A stretch of DNA of 64,000 nt from Epiperipatus broadwayi (taxonomy: Eukaryota; Onychophora; Udeonychophora; Euonychophora; Peripatidae): positions 722,413-786,412 of the forward strand of contig JAQFVV010012512.1 in NCBI GenBank assembly GCA_028023455.1. Reading direction: 5' to 3'. Below are positions 24,591 through 37,370 of the stretch, piece by piece. How positions within the stretch are numbered: the stretch's first letter is position 1; every line of letters starts with the position of its first letter. Made by a program: the position numbers and the translations under genes. The notes below the pieces were generated by a model. It had not been told where the DNA came from, searched no databases, and saw nothing but the letters and a program-made list of their open reading frames with translations.

Positions 24591-26809
24591 TTATGAGCTC
24601 TATTATTATAGCACTACAGCTTTATTTCAAGTTTAGCTCATGATTATCTATGCCTTATTTATGCTATATTTTGTGGCTTACATTTGCTTTAGTTAATCAC
24701 AGAAGTGATCATCATTAATCATAGTTAATATTTTATTTGATCAGTACACAATCCTCTATATAGAATATAAGCTTACAAAACTAGATTCTGTTTCAGATCA
24801 AAGCTGAAATATAAATTATTATGGAGTGATGAACTGATGGTGGGTAATAAGACTTCAGATACTAAGGCATATATAAAACATACAGTCTGAGTCTGTGCAT
24901 CTTGAATGTGCTCTTTCTTACAGGATTTGTTACCATGTAACCAGTTCCTTTTCTACCAAGCCCATTACTGTGAAAGAGACCTTTTAGTCTTTGTGATCAA
25001 ACAGCTTACCAAGATATCTGGATTTTTCTGATCTAGTCCTAAGCAGAGGTAATGGGATGACCCTTAAAATCAAAACCCATTGTGAAAAGAGAGCTGTCTG
25101 AAATAAATAGATGAGGTGGCCATTAAAACCAGAAGCCCATTTAAGAGATAATATACAGCAATAAGTAAATACATGTATGCGTTTCCTAAGAACACATTCA
25201 CCCTGCTGACTACATAATTATAGAATAAAATTGAGAGACAAAACATTAGTTTCCTTCTATATAACCACCGTTAATCAGTTCATAAATTAGCATTTATATT
25301 TATGCTATTAAAGAAATATAATGAATCTAATTTATTAAGTTATCTATATAGGCATTCATATATATATATATATCGATCGCCAACACCTTTCCTAACCACA
25401 AATACTCAGGGGTACCAATTCTAGGAATCATAGAATAAACTATTGATCTAATTTTACCTTAAAACTATTAATGAAGCTCTTAAATAATATTTTATCTTAG
25501 CTTAGCTCAGCTGAGGGATACAGAGGTCTATGAGGTGTAAAATGTACATTTATATGTGGGAGCAAATATTATAATTAATAAAAAACAAAACATCTATTAA
25601 ATTCTAAAGTAAATAAGAATTAAATTGGTAAAACTCTACCATCTAAATTAACAAGTGATAGTCTATACTTCATCTTTTCCCATCATCCACATGCATTCAA
25701 CAACAACCTATACTATATTAGAAAATTAAATTAATAACTAAAATGTAATGTTTAGTAACTATACTGTATAGCAAGATGGATCTGAATTTAAAATAAACCT
25801 AACATTACTGAACTTTTAATTATATAATAATATAAACTAGTTAACTGAATAAATATTTAATCTAAATTAATAATTGAATATCTCAGAAAATTAATTTATT
25901 GCATAGCTTACTTTTAAATCTACTCTTCTCAACAGCTACTATTTACTATTATGAAAGTAATGATGCAAATTAAGCAATACCTTAACAAAATAACGGTAGT
26001 TATATAATGAAAGAAATAGGGTACATTTTCATTTCAATTCATTATCTAACAACTGAATGATAAAACCTTTAGAGAATCAGTAAATAGTTAACATTTCATA
26101 CATATTTGGATCAAGGAAATCAATAACATCATATCTGTACATATTCATCATTAAATTAAATGAAAAGTGCAATTATATCATATTAGATAAAGTAAATGTG
26201 TGTGCATGTGTGGAAATATGAAATATGAATGTATGTGAAAGAAGAATTCTGAACACAACTTTGAATAATAAAACATTTATTTACAAAATAGTTAAGCAAA
26301 CATTTAGTCTTTTTATAAGTTGTGCAGATACAGATTCTAGATGTATTTAACATCAATAGTTGAAAAATTTACATGAGAGGAAATTACATAAGATAACTTT
26401 CTATCTTTTGTTCTAACATATCCCAGCTATCAAGGCATTTTGATAGACTTCTGGAAAACACATTATATTGTCAATACTAAAATAATACACCAAAATAGAC
26501 TCTTTACATTTACTTTGCAAAATTATTTAAATTATCAGTCAATTATGATGAACATACAGTGCTGTAACAATATAATCCTACACTTCAAAAAATAAAATAC
26601 ACAATTTACTTTTCATTTGGCATCTTGTTTTCAGCACTCCTATACTATCAATTAAGTAGATAGATTTATGAGATATAACATAGTTAAATACCTACACTAA
26701 ATTATAGGATGAAACTAAAAATTCTTGGCATTTTGCTTTAAATGCACATTAACTAAAATATGAAGGGCTTGAATCCAAGAATGACTATAAAATAAAATAA
26801 AATTATACT
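24591..26809. other. AT-rich noncoding stretch
   Basis: No gene recognised on either strand. Contains a short AT tract at 25358-25373. Confidence 0.4.
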
Positions 26810-26953
26810 TTGCAAAATTGAAATAAATAATTCTATTAATTAACTATGTTTTATTTTTGCAAAATAGAAATAAATAATTTTATTAATTAACTAGACTTTG
26901 TCTTTACAAAATAGAAATAAATAATTCTATTAATTAACTATGCTTTGTCTTCT
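26810..26953. repeat. About 49-bp tandem repeat, 3 copies
   Basis: Three adjacent units share 'aaataaataatt' and 'tattaattaacta', each followed by 'tttgt' or 'ttta'-type spacers. Confidence 0.85.
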
Positions 26954-29900
26954 TTTACTTGCTCACTCAAATGATGATTAAATATTATGAAAGTGGATGA
27001 TATGAAATTTAAATGATAAACATAACATGATTTGAAATAATAATTACAAGGTATGCATTAATGATGGATCTTTCCATATCTTTTCAATTAATATTTTATG
27101 CATGTATCTAAATTATGCTGTTTGTCATAAAATAATTAACATTAATCAATCCAATTGGTTTACTTATGAACTTGTAATAAAATCATAATATGGACAATGA
27201 TAATGGTCAAACAATCATTACCACTAATTCTACTACAGCTGTTTTGAGAGAAAACCAATTCTGCTTTTATTTTCCTTTTTTATCAACAAATTATCTGGCA
27301 CTTGGCTATGAGTAAAAGATTTAAACATTCCACAAGGCACATGGAGATAAAAGACTTTCACAATTCTCATCATATAAATAACAATACAATAACTCCCAAG
27401 TCTAACTTCTGAGACTAAAATAAACTGATGGGAACAAATTCTCATCACCAAGAATAATGGAGATAAAATACTTGGCTTCTTAGACTCTAATTCATAAAAT
27501 ACAATTATCAGAACTGGAGGATTCAATCTACTCCTAACAAATACTTCAATATTCAAAAGGAAGAATTTACTCTATCCCATATAATATACTATGCAATCTA
27601 CCCATGTCAAATATTCAAATTATACTACATAACATAACTAACTTCATTCTACATGGCCACTAAATACTTTTCTATCCAAGCATAATAAAGAACAATAAAT
27701 TTATACTTAACTAAATTTTTATTCTTTCAATTTCAATGGGCACATTCTCAACCTCTGAAACCGATGGCCTTATACCATTTTTACTTTAAATTCCAACATG
27801 ATTATAGTTGGATTTAATGTTAGACACACATATATAGACATACTAATGCACAATTTCGAATCTCAGTAGGAAAAAACTACTGTAAAAATATCAATTAATA
27901 ACTGTAAAAGCAATAATGAATAAATATTTCATATCTGATAATTACAATATTTATAACTTGGAAACATACTAATTACGGTTGAAAAGCAAGGCAAAAATAA
28001 TTTCAATTGGCAACATGAGTCAACATAATCTTTTTCAGTAGTGCATCTGCATTACCACGAAAATTAAAATAAAATTTTGGTTTAAGATAAATGACAAATC
28101 TTTACATTCTGGGTTAAATAATTATTGAAAATAATTATTTTATAATCTATTGAAAATGTAAAGATATACTATAAATTTTATAAAATGAGCTTTTTTTTAA
28201 AAGAGCTGTTTACCCCTTCAACATTAAATAGATGTTCATTTCCAATGTGCAGTATATTAATAATATGAGCACACAATAAAACTTATACTAATAACAATAA
28301 AATTACCTAGCATAATATTTTCTTCATATTATACTTTTAATGAGGCATTCTGGAAGAAACAATAATAAGTATAATAATAAAATCATAAAACAAGCTTTTA
28401 AACTATCTATCTGCTAAATACCAAATAATAATAATAATCACTAAAGTTCTTTTTTTTTTCCTTCTAGGTTGAAAAACAAAAAGTTTATTTACAGTTTGTA
28501 AATGACTTCTCTTGGACATTTACTAAATAATGATAATAACTGGCACAAAGATAAATATTGATGAACACATAACACATTCCATAAGGAAGACAAATAATAT
28601 TATTTTGTATCCAGAATAGTGTATTCAATGTTCTTAGCAAAGCTAATGAACCAATAGCAATATTATATAAGATACTTTTTTATTAAGCAATAAACATTTT
28701 TTTACAACTTAGGTAAAGCAATAATTTGTTATTTTATTCATGGGATATATTTAAGCATTTGTTCTTAGTTTTCAAAGCCATTCATAAACACATATAACTA
28801 GTTAACTTATGAAATTTACTTCAATTCCCATAATTTGTTGATATTATTTAGATAAGCAAATCCCACTACACATGAGTGAACAATTAATAAAAGAAAGTCA
28901 TATTCAGTTTTATACTATTTTTATAAGTTCATTCCTTGGAGCATTTGGAGACAAATAAATAAATAGTCCATTAAATTACCCATTTATTTTTCCTTTTCAA
29001 ATAGGCACAAATATAAATAATCAGGCAAGTGTTCCAACAATAATGATAATAAAATAACTTTCTTCTTTCATAACTGGCAAAAGTTTATTACTAAGAGATC
29101 CTGATATGTTTAATAAAAAGTTTGCACATTTTCCAAAATAATAAAAGAATTTTCACATTTCAGCCACTCTATTGTTATTATAATTAAATTTTAAGAAAAA
29201 TAATCTTGAAACATAAACAGGCATTATTCCTACTTCCTTAAAATTATTATTATTGTTTAAATAAAACAATTTTAAAATATAAGTATGCATTTCTATTCCT
29301 TTTTTTATATTATCAATTAAATTTAAATAATTTATATTATAGACACACATGCATTTTAAATAATGATTCAAGTATTTCAATAGCTAATTAAAAGTAAAAA
29401 TTAATGTATCACTACAGTTGTTTTACATTCTCACATTTAGAAACCAATTTTACTTTTTCACTTTCAAACTTTGTCTTAGAAGAATCAGCTTATAACTAAA
29501 AAAATATAGTATTAATCTTTGTTCAGAAAGTGAATTGTACTTCAATCAGTAGTAAAAAAATGTTGTCAGCAGCCCACATGGAATTGTAATCAACTCTTTT
29601 TATAGATTCCAGAACATTACCCAACCATCTAATCTTCCAATAATCCAAGGTCATTTGAAAGTTGAAAGGTCTTTAGACAGAGTTATTCCACTCATTGCAC
29701 TAAGATTTTTAATTAGGAGAAATTTATGCAAGAAACATTCTTGTCTTGAAAAAGAAAGAAAGAAGAAACAAACAAAAAAACTATTTTGTCTGTTAAATAA
29801 AAAAAATATATTAAATATTAAATTGAACTAAGAATAGAATATTCTGTATTTTTAAAGTAACAGAATAAAATTAATGACAATTATTTTAACAAATAAAATA

Positions 29901-30724
29901 TTTTATAGTATATTTGTTGTTTAATAATTCACCAGTCCAGTAATCCATGAATTCATTTAAATTATAATTAAGCTGTTTTTTTAATTATTATTTCAAAAAT
30001 TAAATATTTGGATATGAGACATGATATTTGATGGTTTAATGAAGTACATAAATGTAAAAAGGAATGTTGAACAATGGCACAGACATAAATGAATATTTAC
30101 AAATATAGTACATTTACTAAACTTATATAACTAAAACGACAGTTTTAATGATGATGAGTTAAACATATTTTGCTGTTTATACTATTGATTAAAATATTAG
30201 AAGCAAATGAACTAGAGAATCATCCAAACAAATCTTAATACTGTTCTGCAGACAAATAAGATAAATTAGAATTAACTCAAACTAGACTGACTACTTTTGT
30301 GACAAGCCACCCCATATTTACCATTAATTATACACTAAACTAAGATATTAAACACCTAATAATTTTCAAATTACATTTGTAAGTGCTTTTAAGTGTGATT
30401 TTAAGTCATTAATATTTTTTTTTTTAAATTTCAAGTTATTTCATTTTTTTTAGTAAGATGACATCAGATATTACTGATAGAGTATTACATAATTATAATT
30501 AATGTTTCTGGTGCCAAACCAGAAGGTTACAACTCCCCTGTCTTTATAATGAAAAAAATGAAATATGCAATTAGCAACAATAATAATACATTAGTAATTT
30601 AAATATCATACAATAACATTTATTTCAAACATGGAAAAATATTCACTTAAACACTCAGGCTCTAAAAATCTTCAGCTAACTATTATACTATGGTTGGATA
30701 GGGTATCAAGCATTTTCCATAACA
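26954..30724. other. AT-rich noncoding stretch
   Basis: No gene is supported. A 107-codon ORF on the minus strand (27556-27233) resembles no family. Poly-A/T runs and ATA/AAT-type short repeats are frequent. Confidence 0.4.
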
Positions 30725-31072
30725 TTAGAAGTAATTTCTAAATCTTGTGTTGGTATTCTTTATATCTCTTCTTTGGATAAGTCTTTCTCTACAAGATTTC
30801 AGCTTCACTTTCTTGGATTTAACTTTAGACTTTTTACTAGTCTTTGCTTTATTTCTAACTTTCTTAAGACTATTTGTATTAACTAACTCTCCTTTTGGTT
30901 TTTTGAATTTGATCTTGGAATTTCCTAAGCCTCCTTCTAGATCAATAACTTTCTTAAAGAAATCTACACAAAACTTCTTTGTATTTTTAAATTTGCACTT
31001 AATTTTCAGCTTATTAACTTCTTTAGCATGATTAAAATATTTCATTATATGTTCTTCCACCCCAGACTCCAT
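30725..31072 (-). other. Lysine-rich 115-codon ORF, unrecognised
   Basis: The frame begins MESGVEEHIMKYFNHAKE and has a strongly basic C-terminal half (several KK, KSK and KVK runs around residues 70-100). The composition is unusual for random AT-rich DNA, and the frame continues upstream, past one stop codon, for about another 12 codons. Plausible readings are an old retrocopy of a nuclear or nucleolar basic protein, or chance. Upstream on the same strand (31401-31192) a 69-codon ORF and a neighbouring frame with a hydrophobic stretch (ATLFLGSIAVIVIIYV) may belong to the same decayed sequence. I cannot name a family. Confidence 0.3.
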
Positions 31073-31745
31073 AGTTGTTCACTCACTGACTCTTTCTGTT
31101 ATGGTATCCATCTTTTTAGCAGACTTGTGGGCACCATGGTTCTCCTAGGGAAGATGTTGATCAGAGAACCTAAGATTCACATAAATAATGACTATGACTG
31201 CAATAGATCCAAGAAAAAGAGTTGCATCTTGTGGAAGAGGATATATGCCTTGGATAATATCCATTCAGGCATATTTTCTTTATCTAACATTCTGATTGTT
31301 TTCATGTTGATCATGGGTGTCAGTGATAGAGAGTCTACATTTAGGGAAATTAACATGGAAAAGTGATCTGAATAGGTTACCAGTTGCAGTTCAGCTTCCA
31401 AATCATGATAAATTTCACCACCATAATAGTGTAAATGAATTAGATGTCTGTGCTGCTATGTGTAGAAGGAGAAAACATTTTGTAGGAAACATCCTTCACC
31501 ACACAACAGCACTCTATTAATCAGATGAAGATATCTCTGATTAAATTGATGATAGCTCATGTTAAAGTCCCAAATAATATTATTGATAGCACTGATGAGA
31601 CCAAGACTGAATTAATCCTATTATTTGTGTATTCTACTGATCTGGGGACCCTTTGATTGTATGTATATATAAGGATCAATGATACATTTGTAATTGTTTT
31701 TCAAAGTGAACATTCATTCAATTGTTTACACAAATTTTAGATGCG

Positions 31746-32135
31746 CTAGGATGCTGTAACTTAGGTCAAAAGTCCTTCCAAATAATTTGCAAGGGCTATG
31801 GCCTTTGCTTTAAGCATTACAAAGCTGATAGTATTCTTTGCTAATATTATCCTTTGCATACATACATAAAACAAATTTGCTACTTTAGTGATGGCCATTC
31901 TGACTTCATTAGCTTCTAATAAAATTAACAGTAGAACTTCATTTAATGAAATATATCCTGTTTTCTTAAAAGCACACCAAATATTACTAGCAATTGCAGC
32001 CAATACTCTTGTGTCTTTATCACCATATCCCAAAATAAGCCAACTAGAAATCTACACTGTTTAATAACAGCATACTTTGAATACCACCGGTATTGACCTA
32101 ACTTAGTAGTGAATTAATGATTTAGATTTAAGCAT
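31746..32135 (-). pseudogene. LAMTOR2: LAMTOR2 (Ragulator p14) processed pseudogene
   Basis: Read on the minus strand from ATG at 32135, this covers the whole length of LAMTOR2 (about 125 codons) without introns. Seen: an N-terminus starting MLKSKSL, then a one-base shift into 'LLS', a stop, and 'VNTGGIQSMLLLNS'; another stop; a frameshift into 'GYGDKDTRVLAAIASNIW'; then 'AITKVANLF', 'MLKAKAIALANYLEG', and an end of 'LLT', stop, 'VTAS', stop, where functional proteins read through with Gln. Known: LAMTOR2 is a roadblock-fold subunit of the Ragulator complex that anchors mTORC1 signalling on lysosomes. The combination of full length, no introns and several disablements means a retrocopy that is dead. 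No clear poly-A tail remains on its 3' side, so it is probably old. Confidence 0.9.
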
Positions 32136-33639
32136 GATGTAATTTTCAAATAAATCCGATGGCAAATGTAATATTATATATTTTGTAAAATGCTTTTGTG
32201 GATTCAATTGTATTAGAACGTTAAAATATTCATTAAATAAAAATAATTTATGAACATTAACTTTCGCATAAAATAATAATATACTCTATATAGACTCAAA
32301 CCTGTTTTTTCAGAAAATTTAATTATTTGTAATGGAAGATCTTATTTTGAGATTGATTTTATTTTGCATATGGAAATTATTTGAAAACGAAGAGGAATGT
32401 TTTATAAATGTTATACATGATTTATTAAATAAGTAATATAATTATGATCAGAATGTGGAAACGTTCCTGTTGTGTGACATTAATAAGGTGTTTTTTTTAT
32501 AAAGTTTTTCAAGTTATTTACAAAATGTTAGTCAGAATAGCAGTCGTGCAGAAAGTTAGTGCTAGAGTTTATTATTAAAATTTTGTGTAATATATATTAT
32601 TTCATCTGATACTAAATATATTAATATATGTTTTGTCAGAATAATTTTACAATTAAAAATCTGTTATTGTTGAGAAACGTTTGAGAGTCGAGTTTTATTT
32701 TAGTTTTGGATAATGATTTAAAATTGAATTAGTATTATTAATTTATTATATTGTCTATATAAGTCGGGGATTTTAAATACTGGGTTTATATGGATCAACT
32801 ATCTTTTTCTTATATATGAGGTCATGTAATCGTTTGCTTGAAAAGGAGTGGAGACTGAAAAATCGTGAGTTCAAATCCCTATAAGTATATATGTATGTAT
32901 GGTTTTCTAAGTTCGATTAAATTTTATTTAAAAATGAAAGTCAAATACATTCAAAACTACTCGCATTAATATAAAATATAAAGGCATGCAATTTATATAT
33001 TTTACAGTATAGAATTCATCTCATGAAGAAGATTTATTTATTATTAATTATTCTACTATTGGTTTAATCATGTGATGGCAAAATAAATAATAGTTCAGGT
33101 TTCAAATTTATCAGGATTTTAAACGCAATCAAATATTAACAGAACAAATTCTGATTTAATATTATTTATTTCTATACACGCCCATTAAAGTCTAACAAAA
33201 GAAAAAAGGTCAGTATTATTTCTTATTGTCGTGATAAAGGTTTGAAAAAGTTTTTTTTAAAAAATTCTCACGTTTTGTTTTAAAATAATTCATATATTTA
33301 TTATATTATAATTTAAATTGTCAACTATTCTATATGCAGAACAATGAGATCAGTCGGTTTAAATAGCGATTACTAATCATTGATTTTCATACGTACTTTT
33401 AAAACGAAATAGATTAAATAAGATTTTTTAAATGGCTTTTTGTTTTTTGGTCTGCAAATAAATGTTGCACAAATCCTTTTAAACAGGCATTGTTACATTT
33501 TTAAAAAATACTAAATAAAGATTTGCCCGAATGTTTACGATAATAATATATTAGATATTAACTGAAACACACAGGCTTATTATATACTTGTATCTATATA
33601 TATATATATATACCCTATATATTATATATTAGATATTAT
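32136..33639. other. AT-rich noncoding stretch with a faint tRNA-like segment
   Basis: At 32820-32885 (+) 'ggagactgaaaaatc' followed by 'gtgagttcaaatccc' resembles the anticodon arm and B-box of a Ser-type tRNA, but no A-box or closed acceptor stem is visible. The rest is AT-rich with no gene. Confidence 0.3.
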
Positions 33640-34115
33640 AATACATTGGACTATTTTTATCATCTACCATTAAATGATGAATGTGTAGAAATTTTTTTAA
33701 ACTTTTTTAAACTTTTCAAATACAAACAATTTGCTATTTATCACACATAAATAGACATCACACGTTTGTAGTCATACAACTTTTCAAGTAGTAGTATTCT
33801 TCACTCTTTAGGTTATGCTGGCCTGACCATGACAATATTAGCATAGGAGATGAACATATCCCTTTAGATTCTTGAATATCAAATTTTAAGGCAACTCTCT
33901 AACCAATGGAGCAAGTCTGTTAAATACAACAGACAGTATAAATTTCATTTATTTATGTATGATGATTGGTTTAACTCCTCCTCATTCCTTCAATTTTTTT
34001 GTAATTTTTAAAACGAAATTTTGAAAGGATTATTTACCATTGTCATATGAGCAGCTTCTTTAAATTTTCTTATTTGCACCTTTTCATCTCCATCCAGAAT
34101 TTTTATATTTTCTAG
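33640..34115 (-). mobile_element. Penelope-like element 3' end, copy 2
   Basis: This aligns with 16255-16790 in the same orientation. The end of the endonuclease frame (34110-34028, minus; corresponding to 'FKEAAHMTMVNN') is followed by a decayed tRNA-like module (33846-33920) and the same AT-rich tail ('aagtagtagtattcttcactc' side). Most of the endonuclease is missing. Stops and indels show it is dead. Confidence 0.7.
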
Positions 34116-34761
34116 ACATTCGATATTCAGTGATAGAGGCTGGGAATACCTACATATTGTCATATACCAAATAAATGTTTTTATATGCTTTGACTGAAAT
34201 GTGCTTTAATACTAATAGACTAATTAATGAAAGACATTTATATAAAATATTTGAATTATTCTGAGAACAATAGAGAAGAAACAATGGGCTACTTTTTAAA
34301 AAAAGGCAAACAAAAGAACAATATTGAAAAAGTAATAAAATGTTGAAACATAACACTTAGGAAAAGTAAATTATGCAGATAGAAAATATGTGAATTTTGT
34401 GGAAGATAGAAATATATACAAATGACGTAATAATAAATATAAATTGAAAACAGATAAAGTTAAAAGTTTATGTTGAAGAATTAATTTAAATATTATGTAG
34501 ATACTATAGGACTGCATGCATTTAAACAAGAATGAATATCGGGCAAAAGAAAAGAGTTTGCTCTTAAATGAAAGAAAACTTTTGACTGCTTAAATAAAAA
34601 CATTTGATTTTTCTTTGAGGCCATTAAAGTGATAAAGCAGCATATATTTCTAGTGCCCACTTTATTCTGTCTTTTTTTTGCAGCTATTATTATTATGTGA
34701 TTATCCATACAGTGAATGGTCATGGATTGAATGCTTGCTAACATCCATCATCTAATAGTAA
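34116..34761. other. AT-rich noncoding stretch
   Basis: Nothing recognised. Small ORFs here lack family resemblance. Confidence 0.4.
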
Positions 34762-35492
34762 TATAGTTACATTTCCATTTACCATTGTCAAACTTCCTCC
34801 ATTCACAACGCTGACACCATCCATTTCAGATAAATACAATAATGATTACTACTAATCATTTTCGAAACTAGGATTATCTCTAGCACAGATATAAACTTTA
34901 AACCTCAGTTAAAGATTAATATATCTGATTTTTATTTTACACAGACACACGAAGTTATTAACCTTTCTCTTTCTCTGTGTAATATCTTATAGATATAATA
35001 ACCATCTCCATACTTCCCCATTCTTTTTTAAATTCACTTAAATAAAGATATAAAATAAGACAAAATAACCCCCAAGCTGCATTTCGTGCTGAAGCAGCAC
35101 TCATCAGTTGGCCTAAGTCACTATCTCTCACAAATATCTTTATTATATGAAAAGTATTAATCTAGAGCAAATTGTTATATTTTCATTTACTATTGTCAAA
35201 CTTCCTCCACATAACTTTGACGCCATCCATTTCAGATAAATACAATAATGATTATTACCAATCATTTTCCAAACTATAAATTATTTCTAGCACAGATAGC
35301 GACATTAAACCTCAGTCAAAGATTAATCTATCTGTTTTTTTTTAGATTTTTTACACATGCGGAGTTATTAACCTTTCTCTTTACCTTTCTTTTTCCGATG
35401 TGTAATATCTTATAGATATAATAAACACTTCCATAATCTTTTTTAAATTCACTTAAATAAAAGATATAATAAAGACAAATGATCCCCAAAGT
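34762..35492 (-). repeat. Tandem ~414-bp repeat with a hammerhead-like core (retrozyme-like)
   Basis: Two head-to-tail units are visible: 35492 to about 35076 and 35075 to about 34762 (minus orientation). Matching landmarks 414 bp apart include 'gtcaaacttcctcca', 'catttcagataaataca', 'ttattaacctttctct', 'tgtaatatcttatagatat' and 'aaattcacttaaataaa'. A hammerhead-type core lies exactly between the units. The first unit starts (35491-35489) with the same CTT(T)GGGG that follows the predicted cleavage point of the internal motif, that is, at a cleavage-generated end; the last unit is incomplete at its 3' side. No protein is encoded. Known animal retrozymes are short non-autonomous tandem repeats carrying type I hammerheads, probably mobilised by PLEs, which are also in this window. 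Assignment to that class is inference. Confidence 0.7.
35069..35114 (-). ncRNA. Hammerhead ribozyme-like motif
   Basis: On the minus strand: CTGATGA (35107-35101), a perfect 6-bp stem II with 3-nt loop (GTGCTG-CTT-CAGCAC, 35100-35086), then GAAA (35085-35082), a short palindrome-like stem III segment ATGCAG, and a C at the expected cleavage position followed by TTGGGGG. That run can pair with GGCCAA just 5' of CTGATGA over four base pairs (CCAA/TTGG) as stem I. The catalytic-core residues are therefore intact except that the cleavage triplet reads AGC, where a NUH triplet is expected. The tiny stem III resembles hammerheads that act as dimers. Confidence 0.65.
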
Positions 35493-35558
35493 GGTGGCTG
35501 ATAAATAAAAATATAAAATGTGAAGAATTTTCAGACTATGGACCCAGGCTGAAATTTC

Positions 35559-37370
35559 TTGATGTCCATTTGTTTGGATTTCTGCAATAGCAAATCAATT
35601 TCAAGAGAAGAAAGAATGCATAAACTGAAAGAAAAAATTGTTGGACTTTATGAAGTTAGAAGAAAAAGTGAAAAAAATCAATTGATCAATAAATTAAATA
35701 AGGAAAGTGTAAACGAAGTGGGACTTGAAAGAACTAAAATATTGAAAAACAATATTTTAGAGAATAATGTTATATTACACAGAGTGTCAGGATTAATTAT
35801 TCAAAGTACAAAATATGATCATTCGGGTTTTCTCATTGTGATGAAGAATTAGTGGATTTTTAGATTGATGAACAGAATGTTCGGATTTAAAGACAATATG
35901 GTATATTTTAATGTTAAAATTGATAAAGAAATGAAAGATAAAGAAGATGGTTATTGTGATGGAAATGAGAGAGGTAATAAATTTGTAGATTTTGCAGATT
36001 TAAATAAATCTGTATACAATAAATTATATTAGGGGGGGGTGCTAAATGGAAATAAACATAAAAACACATAAATAAAAATATAACATTATTGGATTATATT
36101 TTGTATAATGTTTTTAATGATTTCAACCCAAGAAGTAGTAATTGATTAGTAAGTTGTAAGATACTGAGTTGATGCAAAATTTAAAAAAAAAAATCTATTG
36201 AAGAAAAGGGTATAAATTGTTGGCATTCATTTTTCAGAAACATTCCAGTGAATTAAAATTAAAATTTGCAAGCCATTAAAAATGTTAACATAATTTGAAG
36301 ATGTTGCATATTTTGTTAAGAACTGCAGCAAAGATGGCTGTTAAGAATGTAACAAGTAACCAGTAAATTTTCCACGGACACATGACAATATATAAAAGAA
36401 TGAAGGGGGTAATAAAATTTTAAAGCTGATCTTTTAAGAAGAATTGATCTATGTTTATGCAAAGTGATGACAATAAGTAGATATATATGCTAACACATTT
36501 GTAAATAGGTAAGGACAACGATTGAAGAGAATAGAAGTTTCAAAATTGCAAAATAATAATTCTGTTATTGAATTAAAATATGCTTCTGCAACAAAAAAAA
36601 CAAAACATTGGAATTATTATAAACAACAAAAATATTATGATGAAATGTGTGAAACAGTTTACTTAAAGAATTACATTTAAATAAAGAGCAAGTTCATAAA
36701 GCATTGAACTATCATGTTCGAATTGCCCCTAAATATTATATTATGAAGTGGGACACGTAATGAAATCCATGTAGAAGGTAATGGTAAATAATAAAATTAT
36801 AATCGATATTTTAAAAATAGCATCTGGAAAAAAAACGTTAGCTTTAGATAGATATCAAATACTTAAATAATGCAGATGCATTACAAGATTGGGAAAATAC
36901 AACAATAGTATTTATATTTAAGAAATATGATCAACAACATCTAAAAAATTCCAGAACTAATAGTATATTATCTATTCCGTTCAGAATGTTTAAAAGATAA
37001 TTACAACTATAGGCAGAGACGTTTGGATTTTTATTGACCTAAATAACAAGGGTGACTTAAAAAAAGATTTTAGTACGAAGGCATTGAATAAAATTATAGA
37101 AAGGGCAAAGCAATTTTAATTGCCATTATATTTTGGATTTGTAGATTATAAATATGAAAACGTATTTGAATCTTATAAGCAATTTTACCGTGATTAAAGT
37201 ATTGGTTCGTAAATAAATAAAACCGGGATATTATCATATTCTGAAGAATATTAATCAAAATGATGCAGTAACGATTAAATTATATGGTTATATTAAGAAC
37301 AACATTGAGTAAAAATGTATTCAACATGATTGTATTAGTCCAAATTTTTTAAGAGCTGCTATGCCTTTTT
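35559..37370 (+). mobile_element. Second decayed LINE, truncated inside the RT domain
   Basis: An endonuclease-like start at 35610-35850 contains 'LKEKIVGLYEVRRK', matching the I-x-G-L-x-E-x-R motif of LINE endonucleases, and 'HSGFLI'. RT pieces follow in order: 'TTIVFIFKKYDQQHLKNSR' near 36900 (compare the W-x-x-A-x-x-x-x-x-F-K-K-G-D and N-Y-R motifs), 'FSTKALNKIIERAKQF' then 'LPLYFGFVDYKYENVFES' near 37075-37165 (palm motif A region), 'ILKNINQNDAVTIKL' near 37240 and 'HDCISPNFLRAAM' near 37325 (motif B, usually R-Q-G-D-x-I-S-P-x-L-F). The catalytic Y/F-A-D-D block is absent because PLE-derived sequence begins about 37415. Frameshifts and stops are frequent. 36040-36770 between endonuclease and RT is not recognisable. 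Confidence 0.7.

Noticed and set aside
31571-31600. CTGATGAGACC near 31564 (and CTGATGA strings near 23830, 53330 and 58021) as further hammerheads
   Set aside because: No stem II plus GAAA follows at the right spacing.
31761-32033. An intact 90-codon LAMTOR2-like gene
   Set aside because: It is the middle of a longer retrocopy with stops and frameshifts on both sides; roadblock-fold N- and C-terminal parts are out of frame or interrupted.
32820-32885. Functional tRNA-Ser gene
   Set aside because: Only anticodon-arm-like and B-box-like strings are present; no A-box or acceptor pairing.
35086-35100. Stem-loop as a transcription terminator
   Set aside because: The hairpin is flanked by CTGATGA and GAAA exactly as in hammerhead stem II, and there is no bacterial context.
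34762-35492. Tandem repeat as a CRISPR array or LTR pair
   Set aside because: Only two adjoining long units without spacers, no internal coding region between them, and a eukaryotic context.
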